Shown: positions 53,201 through 62,962 of the stretch, piece after piece
How positions within the stretch are numbered: position 1 is the stretch's first letter
How the letters are laid out: each line of letters starts with the position of its first letter
Made by a program: the position numbers and the translations under genes
Notes under the pieces: generated by a model
What the model was told of the DNA's origin: nothing
What the model saw: the letters and a program-made list of their open reading frames with translations, nothing else
Databases searched by the model: none
NCBI RefSeq assembly: GCF_021147775.1
Contig: NZ_JAGTPK010000005.1
Location: 171,285-235,284 of the forward strand
Length of the DNA: 64,000 nt
Direction: 5' to 3'
Source of the DNA: Pseudomonas californiensis
Lineage (GTDB): Bacteria; Pseudomonadota; Gammaproteobacteria; Pseudomonadales; Pseudomonadaceae

Positions 53201-55062
53201 AGGGTATCGGCTTTAAAATAGCCGCCCGCCAACGAAAGCTCTTCGTTGTTTACATGCTCTGATGTAATAAAAAAGTTACCGAATTCTTTAGTATAGAGAA
53301 ATTCACTGGGCTCTTCCGTTTCGTTGGGCGAGAAGCTGGGTGCGAACTCGCTGTTTATTGGAAGGATTGAAGATACCTTCAGTGTTGAACCGTTTTCAAT
53401 GCTGTAGTAAATGTTTGATTTTTTACTGGCGACGATTGTCATGATGAACGGAGTTGCCACTGGTAGATTACTGGTGAAGGTAAGTGTGAATTTGATATCT
53501 GGCTGATCGTCGATGTCGGCGTTGATGCCTGTAAACAGTTCAATCGTTGAAGAGGCATGGTTAACTACTGGAGCAAATTCGCCAGTCATATCTGTAACAT
53601 GCTTTTGCAATTCCAGGGCGTTCCAACTGTCCGGAGACGCATTGTCAATCACTCTGATCGCAATATGAGTGTTCCAAGTAAACTGAAGGTTGTTTTTATT
53701 TTTCAATGCATACACCCAGCATAACTTGCGGACCAGCAACTCATCCGGGTGCGAGGAAGGAATGCTATAAGGTGAAAGAAGAAAGCCCGAACGAGGAAAT
53801 GAGGGCTTAATATTAAAACTCTTGTCAATATACGCCGTCGTCAGGAATTTGTAGGTGGAGGTCGTCCCATTGAAGTCTCCCTCCGTAAGAGATTCTCCAG
53901 CGTACAAGGCGATGAATAAACATTCAGGTGACGTTGAAAGATCGAATACCGCTACAGTATTTAGTTCGTTTTCAAGCGTGTGCTCGCCTTCAGTTGGAAG
54001 TTCACCCTCAACTGTTTTTCCATTTCTCTCAGGGTCAGGCTGGTCAAGCAGGTTGTAATGATTCAACCATGTCTTGTTTATATAAGTTTGAGACGTGCTC
54101 CAGGAATCGTCATATTTTTTATAGGCGGCGTTGAGCACTATCCTGACTTTGGGTGTTGTTTTTATTTGGGGGGCCAAAGAGTTCGGAGGAAAAACAGTAA
54201 CGCTACCATCGGCGTCGGGCGTGATTTTTGTAGTGGGCAGAGTGCTCTCCAACTCCTCGGTTACAGGGATCAAGTCCACCCAGGTAATAAACAGTCGGTT
54301 GTTGAAAAAGACCGGGCGGATGGTGCGCTCCAGGGTGTTGCCATTGATTCCTACATCCATGCGCTTCCAGTCCGACCATGCACCGGGTGTCGGGTAGTCC
54401 TCTTTGGGACCGGCAGTGTCATTTAGGAAGGACCTTTCGTTCATGTCGACACTGCGCCAATAGAATATATTTTCCGCACGGGATTTTCCGATGAAATAAT
54501 AGTTTCCCCTGGCAAAGTCTGCGCTATCAATATACCCATTAATAACGGTCAAGTTGGCCACCTCCTCAAAACTGGCCAGGTAAGAGTTAACAGCATCCAG
54601 TGTGGTGTCGACATGGATTTTGTTCTGGTTGATATCATTTTCCAGCTGCGCAAAGTAAGCGGACTTTTTCAAACGCAGCGCGGGGGAAATATAAACTTCA
54701 GGGTACAGCGCCAGTTGCATGTTGCCTGCCCAGATCGGGTATTGACTGCTTCGGCCAAGCCACTCCACAAAGCGCGCGTCATCGGCTCGCAGTGACTCCT
54801 GCCCGGGCTCCATCCCCAACAGAGCTCCGTTGATGTACTGCTGCAGACTGCTGATGGCTGACGCGACATAGCTTGTCTGAACATCGTTGCTGACCTGGTT
54901 ATCGATCAGAAAGAACTCGTACAGGTCGTTCGCAGTCTTTAGTCGGCTATCTAGCCCCAAGGGCCTCAAGACGCGTGAGTTGGGTACAACCTCGCCCAGG
55001 TAATAGACAACTAGTGCGTCACGAAACGACTCGTCAAGCTGGCTTTCAATAGAAGGTTTCAT
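50209..55062 (-). CDS. tcaB: Tc toxin A component, TcaB-like C-terminal half
   Basis: A 1617-residue protein equal to the C-terminal two thirds of TcdA-type toxins. It has the ABC-toxin N-terminal block (TANDLYEFFLIDNQVS, WLGRSSQYPIWAGN), a neuraminidase-like and receptor-binding middle, and a long helical channel region (about 1150-1400, ERQEQGQLIELQQQQAWEYAQ). A Gly/Ala-rich membrane-tip segment (GATGGMAMGAAAGSAIGG) and the TcB-binding end follow. The start at 55062 has AAGGA 10 bases upstream; a GTG at 55086 overlapping the previous stop is possible. Codon use is AT-richer over about 52700-54650, which covers the receptor-binding part. Confidence 0.9.
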   Translation of the reverse strand: MKPSIESQLDESFRDALVVYYLGEVVPNSRVLRPLGLDSRLKTANDLYEFFLIDNQVSNDVQTSYVASAISSLQQYINGALLGMEPGQESLRADDARFVEWLGRSSQYPIWAGNMQLALYPEVYISPALRLKKSAYFAQLENDINQNKIHVDTTLDAVNSYLASFEEVANLTVINGYIDSADFARGNYYFIGKSRAENIFYWRSVDMNERSFLNDTAGPKEDYPTPGAWSDWKRMDVGINGNTLERTIRPVFFNNRLFITWVDLIPVTEELESTLPTTKITPDADGSVTVFPPNSLAPQIKTTPKVRIVLNAAYKKYDDSWSTSQTYINKTWLNHYNLLDQPDPERNGKTVEGELPTEGEHTLENELNTVAVFDLSTSPECLFIALYAGESLTEGDFNGTTSTYKFLTTAYIDKSFNIKPSFPRSGFLLSPYSIPSSHPDELLVRKLCWVYALKNKNNLQFTWNTHIAIRVIDNASPDSWNALELQKHVTDMTGEFAPVVNHASSTIELFTGINADIDDQPDIKFTLTFTSNLPVATPFIMTIVASKKSNIYYSIENGSTLKVSSILPINSEFAPSFSPNETEEPSEFLYTKEFGNFFITSEHVNNEELSLAGGYFKADTLEKILSSPAAEDARGWIRLHDANIFISAQVTLPSHTEIEYHSYNQEFHYPTRLDNPFGEQKLISYTNLKDTLTAPSLYTASIPFDKATLRPKFLSSANGNTSNIFYITHGIGIDKKSTNADFGEAKKSTSMELVLATTSGIEPLAPKISKRVDLVLGIAEYIDFTDSSIKFTDGAEDIKRKPIRMNTLFARELINKASIALEALLSWDTQQLREPPIGDETEPSAMDFKGANGLYFWELFLHLPFMVSHRLNLEQRFKDAEFWLRFIFDPGRKATGNRDAYWNVRPLVETSDPDYFMRSPIDPDGIAASDPVKYQKAVYFHYIKNLIDRGDMAYRQLTPDSLGEAKLWYVRILDLLGPRPDVVLSSQWAPDTLDAIAKAKSPGLRAFESQLQQTQSGNAEDTRRANIHQHHALRLSTFTSDPTLLEEDNDRFITPMNAELVQYWDMLESRLYNLRHNLTLDGKPLSLPLFGAPLDPRALLAAYANGSAGGGATSVLAHETPHYRFAVMSSRANAAAEMLIQFGNTLLSIIERQEQGQLIELQQQQAWEYAQFAIDLQLETQKLELETRKALLASKAIVDARARFYAGLVDENVSDAEITTGELLLESRGFQKIAAAAWVTGAALTVAPNHLGVHAGATGGMAMGAAAGSAIGGHRLEGAAYAVAHATGGIAADLESISRSMERTEMFRRRRQEWENARDQAVFESEQIDAQLAVHDAQKRVTALQLRQAQEAKKQAEAAHAFLNKRFTNSQLYQWLNGQLSTFYYQAYDATFSLCMAAQACWQFEIADYTTRFVKPAAWKDAWCGLTAGESLKLDLMKMEAAYLARNERKLEIVKTISVKQLPAEEGTNKGWETVEAMLADSGVAEFEITKQMLDDDYPDLYLRRIKRISISLPVTVGPYQDIHATLTQTYSAVEMTTNTANLIENLRASQQIAVSTGVDDDGLFVFNFDDERYLPFEGTGAISRWTLQFSNPGLQTDMIASITDIIVHMRYTAKRK

Positions 55063-55082
55063 GAGAATGTCTTCCTTGACAA

Positions 55083-58076
55083 TCACTGAGAGGGAGTAGT
55101 GCTCGCGGTCATTACTGCGTCGCCCAGATAGCTCCAGTCCGTCGCGTCAGCCAGCCGATTCAATGCTGCGGCGTTTAACAGTCGGGAGGCAGACAGCCCT
55201 GTTTGCATGCTGGCGCTGTGTAGTCGGCGCAGCCAGTCGACCTGTTCCATGGAAGTGGCGGCGTTGTTGCTGTCAATCAAAGAGGCTGAAGCGCTCTGCA
55301 CTTCCGAAGCTGACCAGCCAATGAGCGGGGCCAGCAGTTTGGCGCACGTTTTATCGTCTATCACACTGGCGTTTGCTTGGCTGAAATAGCCGAGCAAAGT
55401 CGCCTCAGGGAACCCGGAATTGTCCCTCCAGTCCTGATAGCGGTCCAGCAGATAAAGGCTGCTCAACGTCAGGCTGAGCGGGTTCGAAAAATCAGCGCTT
55501 AGCCAGTGCGGATTAACCAGAAAGGCTCGCAAAGCTTCAGTGCTCAGGCCCAGTTGTTGAGTCGTTTCGGTATAGCGGGTCAGCATGGCCAACTGTTCGG
55601 AAATTGCCTGGGGTGATCGGGAGACCGAGAAAGAAATGACATGCTTCAGTAATATCGAGCTGCTGCTCCCCGCCCAGCACATGACCGTGTCACAGCGGTC
55701 AGATGGCAGTCGGACGATGTTTTGTAACAAGCCTTCAACCAGTTGACGCTGCGCTACGTATCCTTTGAAAACAAAATCCCCGAGCAGAACGGACGCTTCT
55801 TTTTTTTGCGGGTCACCAAGGCTTCCCCCGATCGCATCCAGTATCTTTTCAGCGAAGTACTGCGCGATATCCTCTGTCGGCGAAAAATCCGCGTCGTTGA
55901 TCAGACCTTGATCATCTTGCAATGACTGGAGGATCCCCGGCCAATCAATTGCAGGGCTGCCAGCAGGTAACTTCAACTCATTCAGTTCCTGCGGGATCAG
56001 CAGGCCCTCTTTGGCTTCCAGGCCCAGTTCAATGACTTGTCGGGTAAGCTCTTCGGTCAGTATGTATTCGACGGGATCCACTGCCAGCTGGCGCCTGACA
56101 GTCATGACATCACGGCCGGTACTGGTGAACCACTTCACAGCCCAGTCCATTTGCATGATGACGTCGAGAATGTCTGGTAGCGAATTTTGCACGCTTGTGA
56201 GCTCTTCGTATGGACGCAACATTCCGGTGATGAGCAGCTCGCGGTAATGTTGCCCTCCGAGCAGATCTGCCAAGACGCGGCCCTCTTCGGGTTTTAGACC
56301 AAACATTGAGGCTATACGGGCCTGGCGGTAAAGCGAAGATATCGTGGCGAGATCTCGTTTCAATGCATTTTGCGCTGTAATCGGCTTGAGGACGCTCAGC
56401 GTTTCTGTAGCCAATTGGCTCAGGCTTTCCTGGGTCCTCGTGAGCCCAAGTGCTGCGCAGAGCTGCATCAGCGTACGTTCATTTTCGACGTCGTATTCCC
56501 CAAGATAAAACGACACCCTGTCAAGTTTGAAGGGCGTGTTGAACACTGTCGGGCTGTTGAATATCTGATCATTCAGTGGCAACTGTCCGGGGCGGGCGTA
56601 CACGCTTATATGGTGTAAGAAAGCTGCAAACTCTTCCGGCTTCAGTGAGTAATGCTGACTCAGGAAGCGGTAGGTCCCCAAAGCTCGCACTGTGCTCGGA
56701 GTTATCACGAACGCCGTATTTTCAGTCCCTTGGGACCAGATGGAGGCCGTGATTAAAGTATCCAGTTCGGCGAACGGGATATCGAGCCATCGCTGCAAAC
56801 GGATCATGCGTTGTAAGCGATCAAAGCGGTCTTCGCTGGTATTCAGCAGTCTTGTTGTGCCGGCAGTGCTCTTGTCGAGCGAAAGAGCGGGGCTTTGGTT
56901 CCCGTTGACGTAACCCGTGCCATAAAAGGACGGCGTTGGGCTGCTGTTGGCAGAATGATGCGGTGCCGCGCTGGCGACACCCAGCAATGCCTCTACCGCC
57001 TGGCCGGATAACCCTGTTTTCTCGATGAACAGCTGCAGTGAATCCAGCGGATTGGATGTTCCGCCAACGGCGTATGGCACACCGTAGTTTTCTCGAAAGA
57101 AAGCAGTGATCTGAGCGTTCCCGACTTCGTCTGCGGGTAGTGCGGGTTCGTCGCTCCACACCCCCGCGTCAGGCGGCGTCGGCTCGGGTAGCATAGGCTC
57201 AAGCAGGATCGACTGCTGTTCCGGCCCCAGGCCGCTCATCATCATCTGGGCATTCGAGCTGTTTTGCTGCATGGCACCATACGCCACTGTTCCACCGGAG
57301 GTTGCCGGGACCTTGAGGCTGATCAGGTAGTTGAGTTCACCCAAGGTCGGGTTTTTACCGCCTAACCCCAGCGAGATCTGTTTATGGCTGCGATTGTAAG
57401 GAAACTCGAAAGGGTGTTTCTTTTCGGCAAGTAATTGATAAATGGTTTTGTCTTTATTGCTGACAGCATCGGCTTCTATGTATGCCTTGATAGCGCTGAG
57501 TAGCACTTCATTGACGAGCTGCAAGGTAGGGATTGGCGTAAAGGTACTGGCCTGATCAATGATCAGCTCTTTGAGATCCGGCCGTCGCTTGTCGAGCGTA
57601 ATGCGATTGTCATTCGGTGGATCGCTCTCCAGTTCGGTCGTTGCGAACCGGTACAGGGACGTGAGGTAGGCAACCGGCGAATCTTTCGCCTCAATGGCGC
57701 CCACTTTGCAGAACTGATCCCAGTTCTCTTTGAACAGCTTTGGAAAGCTGGGGCCGATTTCAACCAGTGAGCGCACCCCTGTGCGGGTCGCTGACAGGGG
57801 AGTACCGCCCGAGGACACCAGCTGGTTGCGATACAAGCGCACAATCTGCATGGCGTAACAGCGTGCGTTGTCATAAGCCAGATCGCCATTGGCGTCGCTG
57901 AGTGTCGAGAGTTCGCGGACAAAGGCCGTCTTTGAGCGGCGCACTATGTCGAATACCGACTCGATATTCATGGTCGTCATCGCGTCAACAAAGGATGACT
58001 TTCCGTTGTCGCTGCGTGAGGTGTCGGTTTCTGCTTTAGCCAGCGTTTTCAGTAAGGAAAAGGGTTGCTCGGTCAT
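55083..58076 (-). CDS. tcaA: Tc toxin A component, TcaA-like N-terminal half (VRP1 family)
   Basis: A 997-residue protein matching the N-terminal, mostly helical part of Tc A subunits (Salmonella virulence plasmid 28 kDa A / VRP1 region). Characteristic blocks are NIESVFDIVRRSKTAFVREL, LYRNQLVSSGG, SPVAYLTSLYRFA and RRPDLKELIIDQ. The start MTEQPFSLL (58076) has AGGAG 8 bases upstream; an ATG seven codons earlier lacks a site. With the next gene it makes a split A subunit of about 2600 residues, close to the length of single-chain TcdA. The two overlap or nearly abut, as expected for subunits needed in equal amounts. Confidence 0.9.
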   Translation of the reverse strand: MTEQPFSLLKTLAKAETDTSRSDNGKSSFVDAMTTMNIESVFDIVRRSKTAFVRELSTLSDANGDLAYDNARCYAMQIVRLYRNQLVSSGGTPLSATRTGVRSLVEIGPSFPKLFKENWDQFCKVGAIEAKDSPVAYLTSLYRFATTELESDPPNDNRITLDKRRPDLKELIIDQASTFTPIPTLQLVNEVLLSAIKAYIEADAVSNKDKTIYQLLAEKKHPFEFPYNRSHKQISLGLGGKNPTLGELNYLISLKVPATSGGTVAYGAMQQNSSNAQMMMSGLGPEQQSILLEPMLPEPTPPDAGVWSDEPALPADEVGNAQITAFFRENYGVPYAVGGTSNPLDSLQLFIEKTGLSGQAVEALLGVASAAPHHSANSSPTPSFYGTGYVNGNQSPALSLDKSTAGTTRLLNTSEDRFDRLQRMIRLQRWLDIPFAELDTLITASIWSQGTENTAFVITPSTVRALGTYRFLSQHYSLKPEEFAAFLHHISVYARPGQLPLNDQIFNSPTVFNTPFKLDRVSFYLGEYDVENERTLMQLCAALGLTRTQESLSQLATETLSVLKPITAQNALKRDLATISSLYRQARIASMFGLKPEEGRVLADLLGGQHYRELLITGMLRPYEELTSVQNSLPDILDVIMQMDWAVKWFTSTGRDVMTVRRQLAVDPVEYILTEELTRQVIELGLEAKEGLLIPQELNELKLPAGSPAIDWPGILQSLQDDQGLINDADFSPTEDIAQYFAEKILDAIGGSLGDPQKKEASVLLGDFVFKGYVAQRQLVEGLLQNIVRLPSDRCDTVMCWAGSSSSILLKHVISFSVSRSPQAISEQLAMLTRYTETTQQLGLSTEALRAFLVNPHWLSADFSNPLSLTLSSLYLLDRYQDWRDNSGFPEATLLGYFSQANASVIDDKTCAKLLAPLIGWSASEVQSASASLIDSNNAATSMEQVDWLRRLHSASMQTGLSASRLLNAAALNRLADATDWSYLGDAVMTASTTPSQ

Positions 58077-58337
58077 GTCCAGCGCTCCTGTAATCATGTA
58101 AGGAGTCTTGGCGAGCCTGGTACTGACGTCTACCTGACAGAATTACCAGTCACGTGGTTTTTAGAGTCGAATATCTTTTAAATCAACAGGTTGTTTTTTC
58201 TGTCCGGTGCTAAAAACAATCATGATCGCGCGCGTCCTCAGTTTGGCAGTACGTTGCACGTTCAGATGTTGCAGATGCACTATCGTTGATAGGGAGCGCC
58301 CGCAACGGGCATAAGTTCTTTTTCAGGGATGAAGCCG

Positions 58338-61178
58338 ATGAGCCCAGATACTCACACTAATACACAGCTGCTGCTCGTCAGAGAGCCCACAAGGTTTGCC
58401 TGTTCAGAGTGTGCAGTTCTGTCGCACAGAGGCGGGTCAGCTTGCGGATGTTCGGGTGACGCAGCTGCGTTTTGACTGCGCGGGTCGGGCATATGCCTGC
58501 CGTGACCCACGCTTCTTCATGCGCTCGGCATCTGCGGCCGATGCCCCGGCCAATCAGGTGCAAACCTTCAGCTTGTCGGGCACTGCCTTGTTGACCAAAA
58601 ACGTCGATGCCGGATGGCAACTGGCGCTGTTGAACGAGGCAGGTGCGGTGTCGAGCCAATGGGATGGCCGCAGCGTTCGCGGCGATATCGAGTACGACGC
58701 GGCAATGCGCCCTGTGATGGTCACTGAAGAGGGCCATGTTACCGAGCGTTTCACGTACGGAGGCCCGGCTACGTATGCCCATAACCAGTGCAATCAGCTT
58801 ATGCGCCACGACGACACCGCCGGCAGCCTGCATAGGCCGGACTACGCAGTTTGCGGCCCGGCCCTTACGGAGCGTCGGCACTTCCTGAACGGACTGGACT
58901 TACCCGACTGGCCGCCTGATGAGCAGACGCGTGAGCTGCTTGTTGAGCCAGCCGGGCTCGCCACCCAGTGGGCGTTCAATGCGCTTGGCGAGGCTATCAG
59001 CCAAACTGACGCCATGGGCAACACGCAGGCCTCCACAAAGACAGGCTCGGGCAATTTGCAGTCCGTTTCTCTTTGGTTGTCAGATGCTGACGAGCCTGTT
59101 GTGCTGGTCAGGAACATGGTCTACAACGCGTTTGGGCAGGTTGAGCAAGAAACCGCAGGCAATACGGTTGTGACCGAGTACACCTACGATACGCAGGACG
59201 GTCAACTGGATGAATTGCGTATTTTGTTGCCCGGTGAGTCGCCGTTGCAGCACTTCAAATATCGCTATAACCCCGCCGGCAATATGTTGGAAATGCAGGA
59301 CGCTGCTCAACCGGTGCGCTTCTTCGCCAATCGACGCATCGAGCCGATCAACCGTTACACCTATGACACGCTGTACCAACTGACTGAAGCCACCGGGCGT
59401 GAGGTCGAGACCGGGGCCCGTTATGGTCCGGCTTTGCCTGACCTTCAAACCCCGCCGGACCCCAATCAGATGGCCAATTACACCCAGCAATACGATTACG
59501 ATCCCTCAGGTAATCTTCTGCAGATGCGTCACGTCGGTGCGCAAAGCTTCACTCGTACAATGCACGTGGACCCAGGCAGCAATCGCAGTATCTGCGATGA
59601 CGGATCTCGGGACGGGATTTGCAGACCACTTCGACGCCAACGGCAACCTGTTGCAACTTGTACGTGGTCAGGCGCTGAGGTGGGACGTGCGCAACCAGTT
59701 GCAGCAGATCACCACCGTGCAACGTCCCCAGTCTTCAAACGACGACGAGAGTTATGTGTATGACGGCCAAGGTCAGCGCTGTCGCAAAACCCACAGCGCG
59801 CAAGCCTCGGGTCGTACTTTGATCAACGAGGTGCGTTATCTTCCAGGTCTGCAAATACGCACCAATGCGGTGGGCGAAACCGTACATGCCATCTCCGCAC
59901 CGGCCGGGCGCAACTGTGTGCGTGTGCTGCACCGGGCTGCGGAACACGCGCAGAACCAGGATCAATTGCGTTACAGCTTCGTTGATCATTTGGGCGCGAG
60001 CACGCTGGAACTGGGTGAACAAGGGAAACTGATCAGCCAGGAAAGTTATTACCCGTTTGGTTGCACGTCATGCTGGGCGGCGCGCAGTGCCGTTGAGGGG
60101 AATGACAAGACGGTCCTGTATGCGGGTAATGAGCGTGACGCGAGCGGGTTGTATTACTACGGCTTCAGGTACTAAGCGCCTTGGTTGCACCGTTGGATCA
60201 ATCCAGACCCGGCAGGCGCAGTCACCGGCCTTAATCTTTATGTCATGATGGGTAACAACCCGATAACACGAGTTGATGCTGATGGTCTTCAGCCCGTCGA
60301 ATTGCCTGATGTATTAAAGGGACTGGCAAAGACAACCGCGAGAAAGTTATTTGAGACAGGAGAAGTACTCAATCCCTACTTGAAAAAACAAGTCATGGAC
60401 GATACCCATGTATGGATGCGGAAACAAATACGTGGTCACAACCTCAGCGCTACCCAATTTGCGAACGCTACGTGGGACTATTCCAAAAAATTTTTTGGCG
60501 CTGAGGAAGAACTTGCCGAGGACCGGATCAGCATGACGCCGGAGGTCAAAAGCGGCATACATATCTAGCTGTCAGCGAACGCTGGCAATCTTCATGTGAA
60601 CAGCCGAGCTAGAAGTGTGACTTCAGGGGAAATGGCGCCCACTCCCCATTCGTTCAAGCATGTCATGAATGAGGTACTGCTGGAGCACAGTCGCAACAAC
60701 GGCGAAAACTCGACAAAACTCCCCCGGCATCGAAAACTCCGGGAGTTTGACCCGGCGGTGGCCGTTCTCAAGAAATATCACGACCGGCCCGCGCACTTGG
60801 CGAGGCTGGTAACTGCATCTCTGGGTCCGAAAATGACCGACGTTCTCTACAGAGGCGCCAGAGTCATGAACCCTGCTGCGTTCAAAGCGGGCGCACAGCT
60901 TACGACCAGTTCTTTTACGTCGTTCACCAGTGACGAAAAAACAGCCAAGCGTTTTATGGGAGCTGCATTCCATGATTCAGGCTTTGTTGCTGCTACCCAG
61001 CCGATATTGTTCATCGTTCAAGGCGGTGCACGCAAGATAACGTCGCACTACCGAGTGCGATGAAGGCGTATTCAAGCCTCTTGAAATGTTTACAGTGACG
61101 TCGACTGCTGCTGCGGGAAATTACCTGAAGGTGTTTCTTGATGCCCGAAAGGGCGGCGGGACTGGAACCTGGTTCTGA
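58338..61178 (+). pseudogene. Decayed second TccC gene with ADP-ribosyltransferase-like end
   Basis: Divergent from the Tc operon and about 60-70% alike by eye to the intact tccC core (FGQVEQETAG, QHFKYRYNPAGNMLE, ASGLYYYGFRY). Lesions, in order: a frameshift at about 58375-58392 (frame of MSPDTHTNT joins the frame of GLPVQSVQF); a frameshift at about 59595-59612 (ICDDG joins GTGFADHFDANG); TAA at 60173-60175, where the core should continue YYAPWL; TAG at 60566-60568; and a frameshift at about 61045-61060. The cargo (about 60280-61178) reads LYRGARVMNP, TTSSFTSFTSDEKTAKRF and, after the last shift, ECDEGVFKPLEMFTVTS. This order matches the R, STS and E motifs of ADP-ribosyltransferases; the final motif is not a clean ExE. 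Confidence 0.85.
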
Positions 61179-61212
61179 TGGGTCAGCCATTGGTCCATTG
61201 CAGACCGGCGAA

Positions 61213-61245
61213 CGGTAAACAGGGCGTATCGCTCCCTGTTTACCG
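61213..61245 (-). terminator. 12-base-stem hairpin after the fumarase gene
   Basis: CGGTAAACAGGG (61213-61224) and CCCTGTTTACCG (61234-61245) are perfectly complementary, with a 9-base loop. It begins 15 bases after the fumarase stop. There is no T-run, so efficiency is uncertain. Confidence 0.55.
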
Positions 61246-61259
61246 CAGACTGACGACTG

Positions 61260-62783
61260 TTACTGCACTTCTACCGCAAGACTGTCGCTGATCTTCTTCT
61301 GCCAGATAGCGGGACCGGTGATGTGGACGGACTCACCGTTGCTGTCAACTGCGACCGTGACCGGCATGTCTTTGACTTCGAACTCGTAAATCGCTTCCAT
61401 ACCCAGTTCGGCAAAGGCCACGACTTTCGACTTCTTGATCGCCTGAGCCACCAAATAAGCAGCGCCGCCTACAGCCATCAGGTACACGGCCTTGTAATCC
61501 TTGATCGCGTCGATGGCGGTAGGGCCACGTTCGGACTTGCCGATCATGCCCAGCAAGCCGGTCTGGTCGAGGATCTGGCGGGTGAACTTGTCCATGCGCG
61601 TTGCAGTGGTCGGACCCGCCGGGCCCACGACTTCTTCACGCACCGGATCGACCGGGCCAACGTAGTAGATGAAGCGACCCTTGAGGTCCACCGGAAGGGT
61701 TTCGCCCTTGTTGAGCATTTCAACCATGCGCTTGTGTGCTGCGTCACGCCCGGTCAGCATCTTGCCGTTCAGCAGGACCGTTTCGCCCGGCTTCCAGCTC
61801 TGCACGTCTTCCGGAGTCAGGGTGTCGAGGTTGACACGACGGGCCGATGGACCGGCTTCCCAGACGATTTCCGGGTAGGCATCCAGCGGTGGCGCTTCGA
61901 GCGATGCAGGGCCGGAACCGTCGAGCACGAAGTGCGCGTGACGGGTGGCGGCGCAGTTAGGGATCATACACACCGGCAGGGAAGCGGCGTGGGTCGGGTA
62001 ATCCATGATCTTGACGTCGAGTACGGTGGTCAGGCCGCCAAGGCCCTGGGCACCGATGCCCAGCTGGTTGACCTTCTCGAACAGCTCCAGACGCATCTCT
62101 TCGATACGGTTCTGCGGGCCGCGAGCCTTGAGCTCGTGAATGTCGATGGACTCCATCAACACTTCCTTGGCCATCACAGCAGCTTTTTCCGCTGTGCCGC
62201 CGATGCCAATGCCGAGCATGCCAGGTGGGCACCAGCCCGCGCCCATGGTCGGAACGGTTTTCAGTACCCAGTCGACGATCGAATCGGACGGGTTCAGCAT
62301 CGCCATCTTCGATTTGTTTTCCGAGCCGCCGCCCTTGGCCGCAACGTCCACTTCCACGGTGTTACCCGGGACGATGGAGTAATGGATAACAGCCGGGGTG
62401 TTGTCTTTGGTATTTTTACGTGCACCGGCCGGGTCAGCCAGGATGGACGCGCGCAGCACGTTTTCAGGCAGGTTGTAGGCGCGACGCACGCCTTCGTTGA
62501 TCATGTCGTCCAGGCCCATGGTGGCACCATCCCAGCGCACATCCATGCCCACGCGTACGAAGACGGTGACGATGCCGGTGTCCTGACAGATCGGGCGATG
62601 ACCGGTCGCGCACATGCGCGAGTTGATCAGGATCTGAGCGATGGAGTCGCGAGCGGCAGGCGACTCTTCACGCAGATACGCCTCGTGCATGGCCTGGATA
62701 AAGTCCACGGGGTGGTAGTAGGAAATGAATTGCAGTGCGTCTGCAACGCTCTGAATCAGGTCGTCTTGCTTGATCACGGTCAT
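61260..62783 (-). CDS. fumA: Class I fumarate hydratase (iron-sulfur)
   Basis: A 507-residue [4Fe-4S] fumarase that interconverts fumarate and malate in the TCA cycle. The N-terminal alpha domain carries CQDTGIVTVF and GWCPPGMLGIGIGG; NCAATRHAHFVLDGSG completes the cluster-binding Cys set. The C-terminal beta domain has PAGPTTATRMDKFT. The start MTVIKQDD (62783) has GAGGAG 8 bases upstream, and 35 further in-frame codons upstream are not protein-like. Oxygen-sensitive class, distinct from FumC. Divergent from the ferredoxin reductase gene. Closely similar genes occupy this place in other Pseudomonas. Confidence 0.95.
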   Translation of the reverse strand: MTVIKQDDLIQSVADALQFISYYHPVDFIQAMHEAYLREESPAARDSIAQILINSRMCATGHRPICQDTGIVTVFVRVGMDVRWDGATMGLDDMINEGVRRAYNLPENVLRASILADPAGARKNTKDNTPAVIHYSIVPGNTVEVDVAAKGGGSENKSKMAMLNPSDSIVDWVLKTVPTMGAGWCPPGMLGIGIGGTAEKAAVMAKEVLMESIDIHELKARGPQNRIEEMRLELFEKVNQLGIGAQGLGGLTTVLDVKIMDYPTHAASLPVCMIPNCAATRHAHFVLDGSGPASLEAPPLDAYPEIVWEAGPSARRVNLDTLTPEDVQSWKPGETVLLNGKMLTGRDAAHKRMVEMLNKGETLPVDLKGRFIYYVGPVDPVREEVVGPAGPTTATRMDKFTRQILDQTGLLGMIGKSERGPTAIDAIKDYKAVYLMAVGGAAYLVAQAIKKSKVVAFAELGMEAIYEFEVKDMPVTVAVDSNGESVHITGPAIWQKKISDSLAVEVQ

Positions 62784-62962
62784 GCGGCGCGCTCCTCTGT
62801 AAGGACGGGAACATTCAATTACGCTATCGGCAGCAGTCTGGAACTGCGGCGTGAACCAGAACTGACAGGTTAGCCGTAGCGGGCGCAAAAAGGCGCGGCA
62901 GTATAACCTGCCCGACAGGTCAGTCTGTACAATCGCCGTTATTTTCTGCGCGGGGCGCTTTG

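Noticed and set aside
60596..61063. Considered as a separate 155-residue gene with its own GTG start
   Set aside because: It is in the same frame as the preceding remnant, separated only by a TAG, and continues the cargo of the broken tccC; best read as part of one pseudogene.
61323..62873. 516-residue open frame on the plus strand opposite the fumarase gene
   Set aside because: Antisense to a complete, highly conserved enzyme; composition is typical of a shadow frame and no family is recognisable.
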